A stretch of DNA of 64,000 nt. It comes from Pyrenula massariospora. Its lineage: Eukaryota; Ascomycota; Eurotiomycetes; Pyrenulales; Pyrenulaceae. The position numbers and the translations under genes are program-made. The notes under the pieces were generated by a model that was given only the letters and a program-made list of their open reading frames with translations, searched no databases and was not told the DNA's origin. Positions within the stretch are counted from its first letter, which is position 1; every line of letters starts with the position of its first letter. Positions 1-12,952 of the stretch are shown here, in pieces. The stretch is from contig JAGFMI010000014.1 in the NCBI GenBank assembly GCA_021030905.1, positions 1 through 64,000 on the forward strand, in the 5' to 3' direction.

Positions 1-76
1 ACCCTAACCCTAACCCTAACCCTAACCCTAACCCTAACCCTAACCCTAACCCTAACCCTAACCCTAACCCTAACCC
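1..76. repeat. Telomere, (CCCTAA)n array
   Basis: About twelve and a half perfect head-to-tail copies of the six-base unit CCCTAA start at the first base. This is the C-rich strand of the TTAGGG telomere repeat typical of filamentous ascomycetes, read from the chromosome end inward. The array stops abruptly within AT-rich DNA. It shows that the window begins at a true chromosome terminus; the true length may be cut short by assembly. Confidence 0.97.
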
Positions 77-3000
77 TTATTTAATCTATTTTTTATACAT
101 TTTAAAATTTTTAAAGTAAATAAAAATATTATTTAAATAGATAATAATAAAATTATTTAAAAAGAATTTTAATAAATTATTTATTAATATTTAATAAATA
201 GTCAATATATTAATAAATTTAAAAAATATTATTTAATATTTATAATATTTATATTTAATTTTAAAAGTTATTTTTTACTCTTCACCTTTTTTTATATATA
301 TAAAGTTATAAATTTTTTATTAATTTAACTTTATAAAGTATTTTACGTTTTATAATTTATTTTTTATTTTTATAATATTAAATAATAAATATTTATTTTT
401 AATAATAATTTTATTAAATTTTTAATAGTTTATATATAGTTATAACTTTTTATTTTATTTTTTTAATATAAATAAAATAAATAATTTTATTAGTAATTTA
501 AATTTTTTAATAAATTCTTTTTTTAAATTATTTTAAATATAATTTTAAAAAATATTAAATTCTTTTTTAAATAATTTATATATAAATTTAAATATAAATT
601 TTTTTTTTAATTATAATTTAATTTTATAATTTTATAATTAATATTTTAATAATATATTTATATTTACTTTTTTTTTAAATAATTTACTTTATATAGTATA
701 TTTTTAAAATATTATTAAAATTATATATTTTTTTAATATTTTTTTTTTGTTATAATTTTTTTTTTTTAAATTATTAAAAAAAATTAATCTTTATTTCGCA
801 AAATTATTTAATTTTAAAAGGAAAATTTTTTATAATATCTTTTTATTATTCTTTTTATTTATTAATATATTATAATATTATATAGATTTTTATATAATTA
901 TATAACTATATTTATTAAATTTAAACTTTTTTATTTATTAATTAATACTTAAATTATGTCTTTATAATTATAACATATTAAAAATTATTTAATTAATTAC
1001 TATTATTATAACATTTAAATATATTGTTTTAATATAACTATTTATTTTATATTGTAAAAGTTTTATTTTAATTAATATTTTTTATATCTTTAATTTATCT
1101 CCTTTAAAAATTAATATATTATATATTTTTATTTTTTTTTTTATTAAAATTTTTATTTTATTTATATATTTTTAAAATATAATATTTTTTATAACTTTAA
1201 AGTTAATTAAAACTTTTATTTTTTATTTATAAAAAATAATCTTTTTTTTTATAGTATATACGCTTTTAATGTTTATTAATTATTTTAAGATTATTATATA
1301 AACCTCTCCTTTTCGACTTATTAATTGAAAAATTTATTTTTTATTCCTTTAAAACTTTCTTTATTTAATTTTTAAAATTTTTTTACAATTTATACTTTTA
1401 AAAATATTATTATATATTTATGCTGTATTTTTAATATATAAATTTATTTATATAAATATATTATATTAATTAAATATATTTATTATCGATTTAATTTCTT
1501 CATTTTTTTTTATATTAAGTTTAAAAATTGTTAAAAAATAAATCCTAAATATATTTATCCTTTAAGTAGTTTTTATATAAGTTAATAAAATAATAAATTT
1601 AAAACATTTTTATATATATTATTTTTAAATGCATTTTTTAATATATAACTTATTTTATATAGATTTTTATAATTTAATAATATTAAATATTCAATTTAAA
1701 TATTACTTTTAGTATTAGTTATTATAATATAACTCTTTAAATTCATAATGTTAATCTTTATATTATTTTTTATTTTTATTAATTTAAAATAATAAAAAAA
1801 TATTATTATTGTAAATATATTATATTATTTTATTATTTAAATATTAAATATTTATTTTTAACTTTTCTAATTTTATATATAATTTTTTAAAGTTAATAAA
1901 CTTTACATTTATTTAATAAATATAATTTTTAATCTTTTAATTAATATTTTTAAAATTATTTTTATTTATTAATTTATATTTTTTAATTAAAAGTTTTTAC
2001 TTCTCTTAAAAAATAAATATTAATTTTTTTATTGCATAAATAATATAAATACTTTTTATTTTTACACTTTTTTTATATTTTTATATATATTTTTTTATAT
2101 TTAAATTTTTTAAACTTTTTTTTCGCTATTTAATAAAATATATATTTTTTATATATATATTTATTTTAATGAATTTCTTTATAAAAAAAATTCTATTTAT
2201 TAAATTATAAATTTTTTTCATAATATTTTAAAATAATTAAATAATTTTTATTTTTAATATATATTTTTTACCTTTTATTATATCGTTTAAATAAATCGAT
2301 TTTTTTTTTTACCTTTTTTAATTATATAATTTTATTATTTTTTAATACTATATAGTTATATAGCAATAATTCTTTTTAAATATAAATTTTCTCATTAATG
2401 AATTGGCTTAGTATACTTCAATCTCTTTCTTTAGAGTTTATTTTATTTTTAATTTTCATTAATTTTTTAAATATTTATATAACTTCTAAAATATTTATTT
2501 AATAAATTATATTAAATTTATATATTAATTTATTTCAATAGTTTTAAATTATGTAATTTTTTTTTTTATATAAATAGCAACTTTTAACTATATTTTTATT
2601 TATATTTTTTTTTTTTAATAATTTTTTTTTCACATTATTAATTTATATTATATTTAAATTAAAAGTTTTTACTCTCTATACATAAAAATGTTTAAATTTT
2701 TAAAAAATTTTTTTAAATATTTATCAACATTTTATATTATATTAATTATAAAATTATTTTAACTCACAATTTTTTAACTAATTATTTAAATATATTATTT
2801 TTTTTATTAAATTTTTTAATAAAAATAAGCTTACTTTTATTTATATAAATTTATTTTTAATATTATTCTTTAATTTAATTTTAAATATTACTATAAAAAC
2901 TTCATCTTTTTATTTTAATTTTATAAAAATTTCTTTAAAATATTAAATATATTTTACTATAAAATATATTTATTTAATTTATTATATAACTTTATTAACA

Positions 3001-3700
3001 TTTTTTTTAATATTTATTATTTTAAATATATTTTTTATTTTTCCTTAAAAAATAATAAAATTTTTAAAAATTTTAATAACAGTAACTTTAAAGTTATTTA
3101 AATTTTTTTTTTTTTTAACTTTAATTAATAAATAGTTTCGTATTTATAGCTTAAACTATTTATAAATATTTCTTTAAAATAATCTTACTGTAAATATAAC
3201 TTATTTATTAATAATAATCTTATTACTTTAAAATTTAAAATAGATTTAATATTAAATAAATTAATTATTAAGCTTTTAATAATTTTTATTATATTTATTA
3301 AATAAAAATTCTTTTACTTTTTCAGTATCTATAAAATTAATTAAAAATCTTTTTTATTTTAAATAAATTATTTTTAAAATATTTAAAGTATTATATAGAT
3401 ATTTTTAAATTATTAAAAGATATTTATATAAATTGATTTTTAAGGGATAATTTAGAATTAAATTAAAAAAAAAATATTTATAAAGAGATTATAAAGATAG
3501 TTTAATATTTTTATAATTAATTAAATATTTAGTTATTTAAGTTAAATATATTTTCATTCTAAAAAAAAAAGTGAAGTTAATTTTTATATATTTTTTCTTC
3601 ATATTATATAAATAGTTAAATAAAGAAATTTTTTAAATAAAAACTATTTAATAGCGCTACTTTTCTTTTTAAATTATATAAACTACTTATTATATAATTT
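77..3700. repeat. Extreme AT-rich subtelomeric block
   Basis: About 3.6 kb built almost wholly of A and T, with only scattered G or C; many 60-base lines hold three to six. No reading frame of useful length and no recognisable protein or tandem unit is visible. In Pezizomycotina such AT isochores usually come from repeat-induced point mutation (RIP) of transposons or duplicated subtelomeric DNA, but the composition here is more extreme than a typical RIP product. The edge with normal-composition DNA is sharp, at about 3,690-3,730. The original sequence cannot be identified by eye. Confidence 0.85.
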
Positions 3701-3715
3701 AGGACTGATTTCATA

Positions 3716-6700
3716 CTATCTTCTTAAGACCACAAGTACTGTGGAGGTGCTTGGGAGAGGCGCCCGTAACATACCTACGTAACAAATAGGCCTACCATAT
3801 CTCCCGTCACTCTCTCCGTACCACCAACCCGGTAAGATGCCAAAGATCAAACCAACGTTGGTCAAGAGCTTGGTTGCTTCAACGATGAGCAGCTTTCCCC
3901 CAGGTCGAAGGAGGCTTTTCGTATGCTGCAGAGTCATTTCTATCGACTTAGTCGCATGGAAGACATTGCCTGCTATAATGAGGTCGTAGCTCCCAGAGAG
4001 AAATCCTTGCTCAATCGGGTCCCTGTCTATATCAAGCACACGATAGTCAATTTGCTCTTCCCACTCATCTAACAAGGTACGTGCGTTACCGAACATTGCC
4101 GAGGAAATATCGGTGTAAGTGAACTTCGAGAACATGTTCACTCCAATATCAAATGTCAGAGCCTCCAGTATAGGCTTTGTCATACTTCCCGTTCCCGCAC
4201 CAATTTCGAGAATATTCATTTCAGGATACTTTAACCCGCAGAGTTCCACCCACGCACGGATTTGTGGAGTGAGAAACGTCATGCTAGTGTTCTGCGCATA
4301 GTATTCGGAGAGAACTTCATTTTGGAGAAGAGCCTCAAGTCCATCCAGATCACCTGACATTATAGCAGAGAGTTTATCACCAACTTGACAGAGCAGGCGG
4401 CCGTTGACTGTCTGCTGGGCAACTCGCGCAAGCACGATGTTCTCATCTTCAGGTGAATTTTCAATCCATTCTGGCCGACAAAATGGATGTAATCCCTCCT
4501 CGACGGACTTTGCTCGCTCGCCCATCCACCTTTCGAATACGTCTAAATGAGAGGGTTCTTGTAAAGAGTGAGATGTCTTGCTCTTCAAGCTCATTATTGT
4601 CCGCTTGATATACACATAAGCGGCATGTTCAAGATCCTCAAGCACACTTATTGGCGGCCGCGGTAGTTCTAACGCCCTCCTACTGAATCGCTCAGCGGCA
4701 TAAGATCTTTCCAGCAAATCCACATCATCAAACCACTGCAATTCGCCACAGTAGTTCCTAGTCTTCGGGATCTCAACCCGTTTATTGCCAAGTTTCGTGC
4801 AATGTACACCAGCCAGTACTATTTTGGGAGTTGTCCATGGATCAGTGGATATAACGGCTGTACCAATTGATTCGCGAAGGCCATTGTTAGAAGATTTCGA
4901 ATAGCCAACCAAGAATGCACCAACGCCATGGGGGCAATCTGCCGCTATATAGAATGAGTCGATAGCTGTAGGAACCATAGCCTCTGTTCCCGCAAGGAAG
5001 ATTGTCTGGAAGACGCCGTCGAGCGTGGTCGGATGGATCAGATGTGGATACTCGAACTCACAAGGCATACATGCTTTGGTGTTCTGAATCTGAAGACGAG
5101 AGACTCCCATATCTTGTCCAATAGCGATTGAATGCAGTGGACGAAACATCGGCCCGTAGCTTAGGCCAACATCTTGCAGGGCAGCGTAGATATCTTTAGG
5201 AGACCGCTTGTCGGTACAGCTTTCAACTGCCCTCTCGTAGGTTCTGGCATGAATACTTTTGAGAGCGTCAGATGTTGATTTAGATTCTATGCGAAGTGTA
5301 CCTTTGCAGTTTTCCTGCCACTTCTCTCCGTTCGAGTAAGAGGATATTGCAAATTCGTACCTACCTTCTGTTTTTGGGCAGAGTGAAATGCTAGTCTCAA
5401 TACCCTCCTCTGTATCAGGTATCACAATTGCGGTGCTAATTTTTACCTCAAACATCCTGAAACCGCCAATATCCTTTCCAGATGTGATCTGACATGCAGC
5501 TTCGAGGACCATTACAATCATTCCAGCAGCAGGATATAGAATCTGACCTTGAATTTGATGGTCCTTGACCCAAGGATTTTCAGAAATGCGAATGTAGTTG
5601 TTCCAAATCATGTTTGATGGCCTAGATTCTGACGATGGAGCACCAAGCAAATCAATTCTTGGTTGCCTTCTTAGCCTATATTCCCCACTCAGTCGAGTTT
5701 CATGCCAGTATGTCTTGGAATGATTCCACGAATATGGAGGGAGAGACTTCACATGTTTCCGCCGCTGGTCACTGGTTTCAGATGGCTCATTGACTTTTCG
5801 TAAATCAACGCCATGCCCAAGACACCATAGCTTACCAGCAGCCTCAAGAGTCGTCTCTGCTGAATCTCTGTAGCGCATGAGAGGTGAAATATAGTCAGCG
5901 TCTTTGCCTAGGTGTTTGAGTGTCTCTTTGATCGGCCCTTGAAGAGCAGCGTGCGGCCCTATTTCCATAATTGTCACGTCCTGAGATTCTTCGCCCCTTC
6001 TCACAAGACATTTCTCCACTGCCTTTAAGAATTGGACCTTCGACACCATATTGTCCACCCAATATGTATGGCCAAGATCTCCAGCTTCAAGAAAATCATT
6101 GGTAGTACTAGAGACCAAAAATGGCGCATTTTTGGGTGCTTCTAGCGGTTTGATACTTTCAATGTTTGCTGCGTAAGATTCGGCGACGATCTTCATATGT
6201 GGAGAGTGATAGGCATTTCGTACGTGCAGCTTTCTCGAAAATACTTTGTCGCGCGCGAAGGCATCTCTCAAGCAATCGATAGCGCACTCGTCCCCTGATA
6301 GAGTAACATTCGAAGGGCTGTTAATACAAGCTAGAACAATGCCGGAGGTATCTCTCAAATAAGTCTGAGCCGCTTTTTCCGAGAGTCCCACCGCGAGCAT
6401 TGCCCCTTTCAGGTCTGGCGCTAAAACAGCGACATCCCTAGCGGCAACGCCTCGATAGTAAGCTATTAACAAGGCATCCTCTTTACTCAAACGCTTTGCA
6501 CAATATGCTGCGGCAATCTCACCGCTTGAATGGCCAAGTACCGCCTCGGGCTGAACACACCATTCGTCCAACAAGTCAACAAGGGCAATTTGCAAAGCAG
6601 TACACACAGGTTGTGAGATCTCAGGAGTATTGATCTGAGAAGTCTTTGACTGCTTCAAGAGTTCCTCAAAGAGGTTCCATGACACTCCGAGGCTTTGGAA

Positions 6701-8240
6701 ATAGTTGCCAGACTTCTGCAAGCTGTTTCGAAATACACCGTATGCGAGTAGCTCACGACCCATGGCAGGCCATTGGGATCCCTGGCCGTTGAAGATAAAA
6801 GTCAAATTGCGATTTGAGGGAGAAGATCGTAGCGGACCTTGAAGGCGGTTAGCTGCATTGATTTTTGTCAGATCTGATGGATAACGGGCTACGATAAAGC
6901 CTCTCCAAAGATGCTTAGAGCGCCGCGAATCGAGAGTGTAGGCGAGGTTTGCCAGGTCGAGGCTTTCATTTTGGTAGCATGAGATTTCAGTAGAGGGGGA
7001 TGTAAGTCGTGCCCACTCTAAATGTCCTTCTACAACTCGCATGACACCCGACTTTTCGTGGGATGACCACACCAAAAGTCTAGGTGGCAGCGACAGCTGT
7101 GACCGATGGGATATCTCTGCGGTATCCAAACCAATCCCAGAGTCAAGAGATTCTGGACTTTGCCGAGGCTCTTCAGCAACCGATCGAACAAATGAGGCTG
7201 GCGGGTTGCGGAATTTGTTGGACGTATTACTTGACAATCCATGTTCTTCTAGGTAATGATCGATATCGTCAAGGACTATATGAGCACTGGTGCCGCCGAA
7301 TCCAAAGCAATTAACGCTCGCACGTCTTAGGCCCTCACCAGGCCACGGTTGCAATGAAGTTGGAATCTACAGAAAGGTCAGCTTTCGGCTTAGGCCCGAT
7401 GCAGTAGCAAAGGCCAAGGTCATAATAAGTCGCGCATACCTTTAACTTCAATCCGGCAAAATCAATATTTGGATTTGGTTTCTCAAAATTCAAATTTGGC
7501 GGTATAAGATTATTTTCTAGAGCAAAAACAGTCTTCAAGAGCGCCGCAAGTCCCGCAGCCCCTTCTAGATGTCCGACGTTAGTCTTAACCGAGCCAACCA
7601 GCAGAGGTTCATCCAACTCTCTTGACAATGCAAAAACATCTCCCACTGCACCTGCCTCCAGAGGGTCACCCGCTGCAGTTCCAGTGCCATGAGCCTCCAG
7701 GTATCTTGTACGGCTTGTATCAAGTCCATTCTTGTCGTAAATCGAACGGATGAGGTCAGCTTGTCGTTCACGGCTGGGAAGAGTAATTCCAGGAGTACGG
7801 CCGTCTTGATTTGATCCAGAGCCGCGAATAACCGCGCGAATATTATCATTATCAGCCAGTGCATCAGGTAATCGCTTAAGCACAACGACTGCTGCGCCTT
7901 CTCCTCGGCCATAGCCGTTTGCCCTGTGGTCGAAACTGAAGCACCGGCTATCCGGGCTCAGGAAATGGAGTGCGGTCATGTTAAACATTGCATTTGGGGA
8001 CAAGATGACGCCTGCACCACCGATAATCGACATGTTTGATTCTCTAGTACGTAAACTTTGGCAACCTAAGTGCAGTGCAACGAGACTAGCGCTACAGCCA
8101 GTATCCAAAGTCAGACTAGGACCTTTCAAGTCGTAGAACCAAGAGATGCGGTTGGACATAATTGCGATCTCAGTGCCAGTGGCACCATAAGGAGCGTCGT
8201 TATCGGGGTCCCGAGACGACAAGATCTGATAATCATTCAT
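3716..8240 (-). pseudogene. Broken reducing polyketide synthase (KS-AT-DH-MT fossil)
   Basis: This is the remains of a highly reducing iterative type I polyketide synthase, the kind of enzyme that builds fungal polyketides from malonyl-CoA. Reading along the minus strand one meets most of a ketosynthase (DTGCSAS active-site region, EAHGTGT, KTNVGHLEGAAG), an acyltransferase (GHSSGEIAAAY), a dehydratase (HQIQGQILYPAAG) and a C-methyltransferase (LEIGAGTGSMT). A family-typical small intron of about 73 bases lies at 7,367-7,439. The ketosynthase start is missing. After the methyltransferase the homology stops against the telomere-side AT-rich block, so the enoylreductase, ketoreductase and carrier domains are absent. 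The long surviving open stretch suggests fairly recent breakage. It cannot make a working enzyme, and the product of the ancestral enzyme is unknown. Confidence 0.88.
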
Positions 8241-9660
8241 AAAAGCTCCTGCAGCAGTCTGCGGTCAGATTGTAGTGTTTCGTACGCGTGTTTGATTAGG
8301 TAACGAGGGTATGAAAAGGGCGCCGAACAAGGCAATAGCGATCCGTTGCCATCGCTCAGGATGATGGGGCAAGCTCAAGGTGGTTGCCCATCAGAATATG
8401 AGTTTCCCAAGATTCAAGGGAAGGTGGTGTGGCGGAACAGGCAGATCACGACTGGACAGAAAGGCTCCACCTTTCCCGAAGTGAGGTTTGGTGTCGATCA
8501 TACCCCACCTAGAAGAGTTCGCGCCCTTGCAGTCACTTGCAGAAGGATCAATGCAAACTAGGAAATCATCTCGCATGCTGTAGATTGTGTTCGTCAATGG
8601 ATCAGATCTTCACAGGGAAACACCGGCCCATTCCTACCGGCCCGTCTCGATCTTAAACCAAACAGGGGTCCCTCAACCGTGGGGTTTTCGAGGAGGACAG
8701 GTGGGTCCATGCAGAAGACGCTGTTCTAGCATCAAACCCCTTTTGCTCAGCAACACGTATTAGATAATGATAATTCGACGTCGACCATTTACTATCATGA
8801 ACTCTCATACCAGCACTAAACAGGCCACGCCTGGGTCTTTTCTCTTGTCAACTCTGCGCCATTGTTCTTCACCTATCGGACGTACTACGTAACGATCTAA
8901 ATCTCCACACCCAGAGGCAAGGACAACTCATAAAGATGGGCGCAAAGGCTACCCAGTTCAAGATGTGCTCATGGGGAGAATGTTGGTTAAGAGGATCAGC
9001 TACATCTAATCCGTCTGGTATCTAGTCCTGCTTCCTGATGATAAGAGGGCCGGAATACCTAATCATCGAAGTTGCAGTATGATCTAACTAAAAATTGTCG
9101 TCTACCTGATAGTTCATCTATCTGTGATGTTCTAGAAGCATCCTATCCTTCCATCTTTGCTCTCCTTATCTCCACGCCTTTCCAAGTCTCAACGAATCAG
9201 CCCCCATGATCAATTCCCCGAGGATCTAGGACAGTCTTAGGGAGGTCAGACAGAATTGCTACCACGCTACTCGCACAGATCGGCCATTCCACGGATTCCA
9301 TCCCGCCCCCATCTTCTAGGTCGCCGTGAAGCTTAATCTGAATGAGAACGGCTAATCCTATACGAGAAAAGAGCATTTAAGCCAGGATAACCAACAACCC
9401 ATCCTTCAGCTTTCAGTGTAATGTACGTAAAATGTGTTAACAAAATAACGGCACTACCAAGCGAAGTGGCGTGCAGAATATACACGATGGAAGCTAATCA
9501 TCTTGTACTTCGCCGAGTAAATTCGGCCTTATCTATCTCGTTGAGCATGGTACGAATGTACTGTTGAGGCTGAAGAGTTGAAGGACGCAAAACCCTGTAT
9601 CAAATCAAGATCAAGGTTCTAAGAGGTTTGTTCTGTCTATCCGGAGGCTGGAGCACCGGC
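8241..9660. other. Gene-free stretch upstream of the PKS fossil
   Basis: No convincing gene is visible here. The few hundred bases next to the PKS fossil carry faint ketosynthase-like similarity on the minus strand and look like more of the decayed gene. The rest, roughly 8,700-9,660, has normal composition but no long frame, tRNA or repeat that I can support. Confidence 0.5.
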
Positions 9661-11176
9661 CTACGTCATTTCTACGTCATGAAGCGCCTTCTCGAGCGCG
9701 AAAATATGCCTATCCTTTGAAGCAATCTCGTTTTCCTGCTCTTCGATATTATCACGCAGCTGATCACCTTCATTATTGAGACCCTCGATATTTTCATTCA
9801 GATTTGTGACAGCTGTGTTTGCATCTTCAATGACCATCAAGGTGGCAAGAAGCTGCAGCAAGCCAGCCAGTGCCTGAAAAGCCAAGCTGGTTCTGGTCTG
9901 AAAATGATAAACAATAGTACCGATACAAGTGCAAAGGAAACTCATTGTTAGAACCGCCTTGAAAACGAATGGGTTTTTCGCCGTAATTTTCGCGTCGCGG
10001 AGTAGGGGTATCGCGATGCAATATACGCCAGCATAACCTAGGTCAGTCTGCGACAAGCTCGACCAGAAGTTGCTATCCACTGCAACTGCAACCGCAGCTG
10101 GGGTGCACTTCCATATCGCCAATCCTGTGAATACGATACTGAATGTCGAAAGAATAGCAACGATCCAATAAGCGGCATACCGTTCGCCATAGGTGCTTAA
10201 GTAAAGCAAGCGATTGAGATAATGTTTCAAAGAATGAAATAGTCTAGCTGTCCACGTGTTCGCTCTAGAAGCTGTCCTAGAAGAAATGGGAAAAACTCGT
10301 GGATTCTGAGACAAAGTTAAATAGTGTGTTGCCTGATTCTGTTGCTGTAATTCAACGGGCTTCTCGTCAAGTGCTGGGAACGTTTTCTTTGTTGCTCCAC
10401 TTTGGGTCTGGATTTGGCTTTCTACCGCCAAATTTTACTCAGTACATGCATTGCCACAGAACATAAGAGTGAGATTTACCTTCGTCTTTTCTAGATGCAT
10501 CAGCTTCTACCCCTTCTAGTCTCAACATCATTTTGTCTAGAAAGGTAGAAAGAGCACTCATATGTGTTTTGGTCCGAGCAACCTGTTTTGGGATATTTTC
10601 TACGCCGGCCAGCTGCTTGTTCATATGCAGGATACCTTCATGGATTGCATAAATGATCTTTCGAATTTGATTAGCTTTGTCGATCCATTCTATAAATTGC
10701 ATGGCTCCAGCTTCATCAAAGAAATGGCTGAAAGGGAAGCTCCATTTGATGACCCAGTCCTCGTCTAATTTTGTCGAGTAGGTGTTGTAGGGCCGGATAA
10801 TAGAGTCTAATTCAGCGACGGATTTGAGCAATGCTTGAATCGATCGAGTTGGGAAAGGATAAAGGACTCTGAAACATGTCCATAGGTCTGACTTTGCCTC
10901 AGCGTCGTTATAACAAAGATGCTGTAAGAAATTGTACACGACGCGGGGATTCCGCGTTCCAAAGCGGCTGGAAAAATCCGCTAAAGCTTCCGAGTCGACA
11001 TCATGTAGGTTATTTTTCTCCGGAAAATCCGTTATGCAAGATTGAGTAGCTGGTCTTTCTGAACGACCGGCACCATTCTCCTGGCTAGTGCTACCAGCGG
11101 TTTGTCTAAGATGGATGGGCTCATCTTGGAAGAACAAATCGTTGAGCCCAAAATCCGGGTCTTTTTCGACGTCCAT
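9661..11176 (-). CDS. Unrecognised two-exon membrane/coiled-coil protein
   Basis: Predicted 485-residue protein. Exon 1 is 11,176-10,481 plus base 10,480 and exon 2 is 10,421-9,661. The 58-base intron has a GTAAAT donor, a TACTGAG-like branch and a TAG acceptor, and the exons sum to exactly 486 codons. The N-terminal half is soluble and helical, with a low-complexity start and conserved-looking aromatic segments (PYNTYSTKLDEDWVIKWSFP). The C-terminal half has about three or four hydrophobic segments (YWIVAILSTFSIVFTGLAIW; VLTMSFLCTCIGTIVYHF; LAFQALAGLLQLLATLMVI), then an acidic coiled coil of about 55 residues at the end. I do not recognise the family. The layout resembles uncharacterised fungal lineage-specific membrane proteins common near telomeres. 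It is the gene closest to the telomere that looks intact. Confidence 0.7.
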
Positions 11177-12952
11177 AGTTCTGGAACCGGATTAATTCTG
11201 AAATGGTCTTTCCATGGCCACACTACACGAAATTGTCATACTATCAATTAAGCACGTGGAGTATTGGCTTCATACTTAAGTCGGTGGCAGTCGCGGGCCT
11301 GGTGAATCAATCCAGCCGCAAGGCTGACACGAGGCATATTGTCTTCAATTGCCATCGAGCATCAACGCTTGTCATTTGCGCCTCAAGTGCTTAATTGAGA
11401 TAAGTAATGTTCCACGAGGCCAGAATTCATTCGACGCGAGCCTTATCGGTGTCTTCAAGACAGTCTACCAAACCCCCTCTTCTCATTGCGGAGACGAAAA
11501 AACGTTTTTCCACTGGCAAATGTGGGCGCTTTTCAGCTCTTCAAGGTTCGCGCAGATGATAAGGGCAATTTGGGGAAACTGCACCTTACATTGGTCGCCT
11601 CATCGCACCGTTCATTTAGCCATCGTCACAAGGCAAACAGAGCACATACATCTATTCAAAGGGCTTTTACACAACATACCTTTTACCGTAACCGCATAGA
11701 CTTAAGGGCCTTTAGGCTTGTCGGAAGACGTCAAATATGGGTCCTAGTACGGTAATACTCTTAATGACAGCGCCAAAATCAGAAAGCACATCTTGTTAGG
11801 TTTTCCTACGGAGCGGTCGCAAAAGCAATACGAGATCTGATAGCGAGAACGCGGAGTAAAAAGAGCACGAACAAGTCTGCAGAGAGGCAAAGTCAACGCC
11901 GTGGGAATTCTCCTTTTATGGATGCTCATATTCACCTCTAAGAGATGGAGTTCCCGTCTCACCTTTGTCAAACTCGTTTGATACTTCTCTCACGGCCTTG
12001 TTTGCCTACTCCCTGGCGCAGCTGATCATTGTACAATGTCCGATACATCTTCCAACCACCTTCACTCCGGAACTCACGCTGGTTGGACCAATGCCTCCCT
12101 TGAATCTGCAGCCCCTAGCACCCGCCGAAACCGCGACTACTTTCAGCTGGCACCTAAGGACAAATTTTATTCCAATAGTACAAAACGCCCCTCTCTACAT
12201 TGCCATGATTAATCGAAGGTTACCACGCATTCTCCAAGAGATCACTATCGCTGGGACCAACCAGGGGACGGTGCCAGTGCCCAAAGGAGCAATAGGAGTA
12301 ACATTTGCCGTACTAACGACATTTAGCGGTTGGTTAACAGATATACGTCTCACTTCTTTTAGGATGTGAGCAGAACATGCAAAAGTGCCCCCGGAGTGAT
12401 GCGCTAGGCTTGAGTGATCCATACGGAGCTCATACATAACATACGACGATGATTGAAGAAGACTATGATGGGTGTTGTCTAGCAGTCTTATTAAAAAAAA
12501 CAGCACGTTACGAGATAAGATCGAATCAAGACAATGCAATTCATTTTTCCCAGCGGTAGACATCGCTATTCTTCTTGCCCTAACTTTACCGTGCTACTTC
12601 TAAATTAGAGACATTGCATACTGCACATCCCATCAGCTCGAAGTGGAAAGGCAACCGCAATACTTTTCCACCTGCTGACAGATAAGGGTCTTAAAAGACT
12701 GTAGACTTAGATCTAAAGTAGATATCTAATTCGTTAAGTGCTGTTAAGTTGAAATGAAGTGCCGAGAGCGGATTGTGCGAATTGATATTTGCGTGATCCT
12801 AAAAAGGTTTATTATTTTTGACCCGATTTTTAACACGTCACTATGGTAGGAACATTGTAACTTGACCGATGTCCCCGCTTCTATCAAACCAATTGGGGCT
12901 GAAATACAGTAATCTGTTACTTTCAAGAAGTCACGTTAAGTTACAAACGTCC
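11177..12952. other. Gene-poor subtelomeric stretch
   Basis: About 1.8 kb with only short overlapping frames on both strands and no family I recognise. One short plus-strand frame at 12,036-12,212 (58 codons, starting MSDTSS) has coding-like amino acid use but no visible continuation. The stretch looks like decayed sequence plus the promoter of the methyltransferase that follows. Confidence 0.45.

Noticed and set aside
7030-7314. Short overlapping frames on both strands inside the PKS fossil
   Set aside because: They lie in other frames of a clearly recognisable PKS region and show no protein family features.
8391-8597. 68-codon minus-strand frame upstream of the PKS fossil
   Set aside because: No recognisable domain; more likely part of the decayed zone than a gene of its own.
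11965-12563. Frames of 122-134 codons on opposite strands
   Set aside because: They overlap each other, have no family features and no splice partners.
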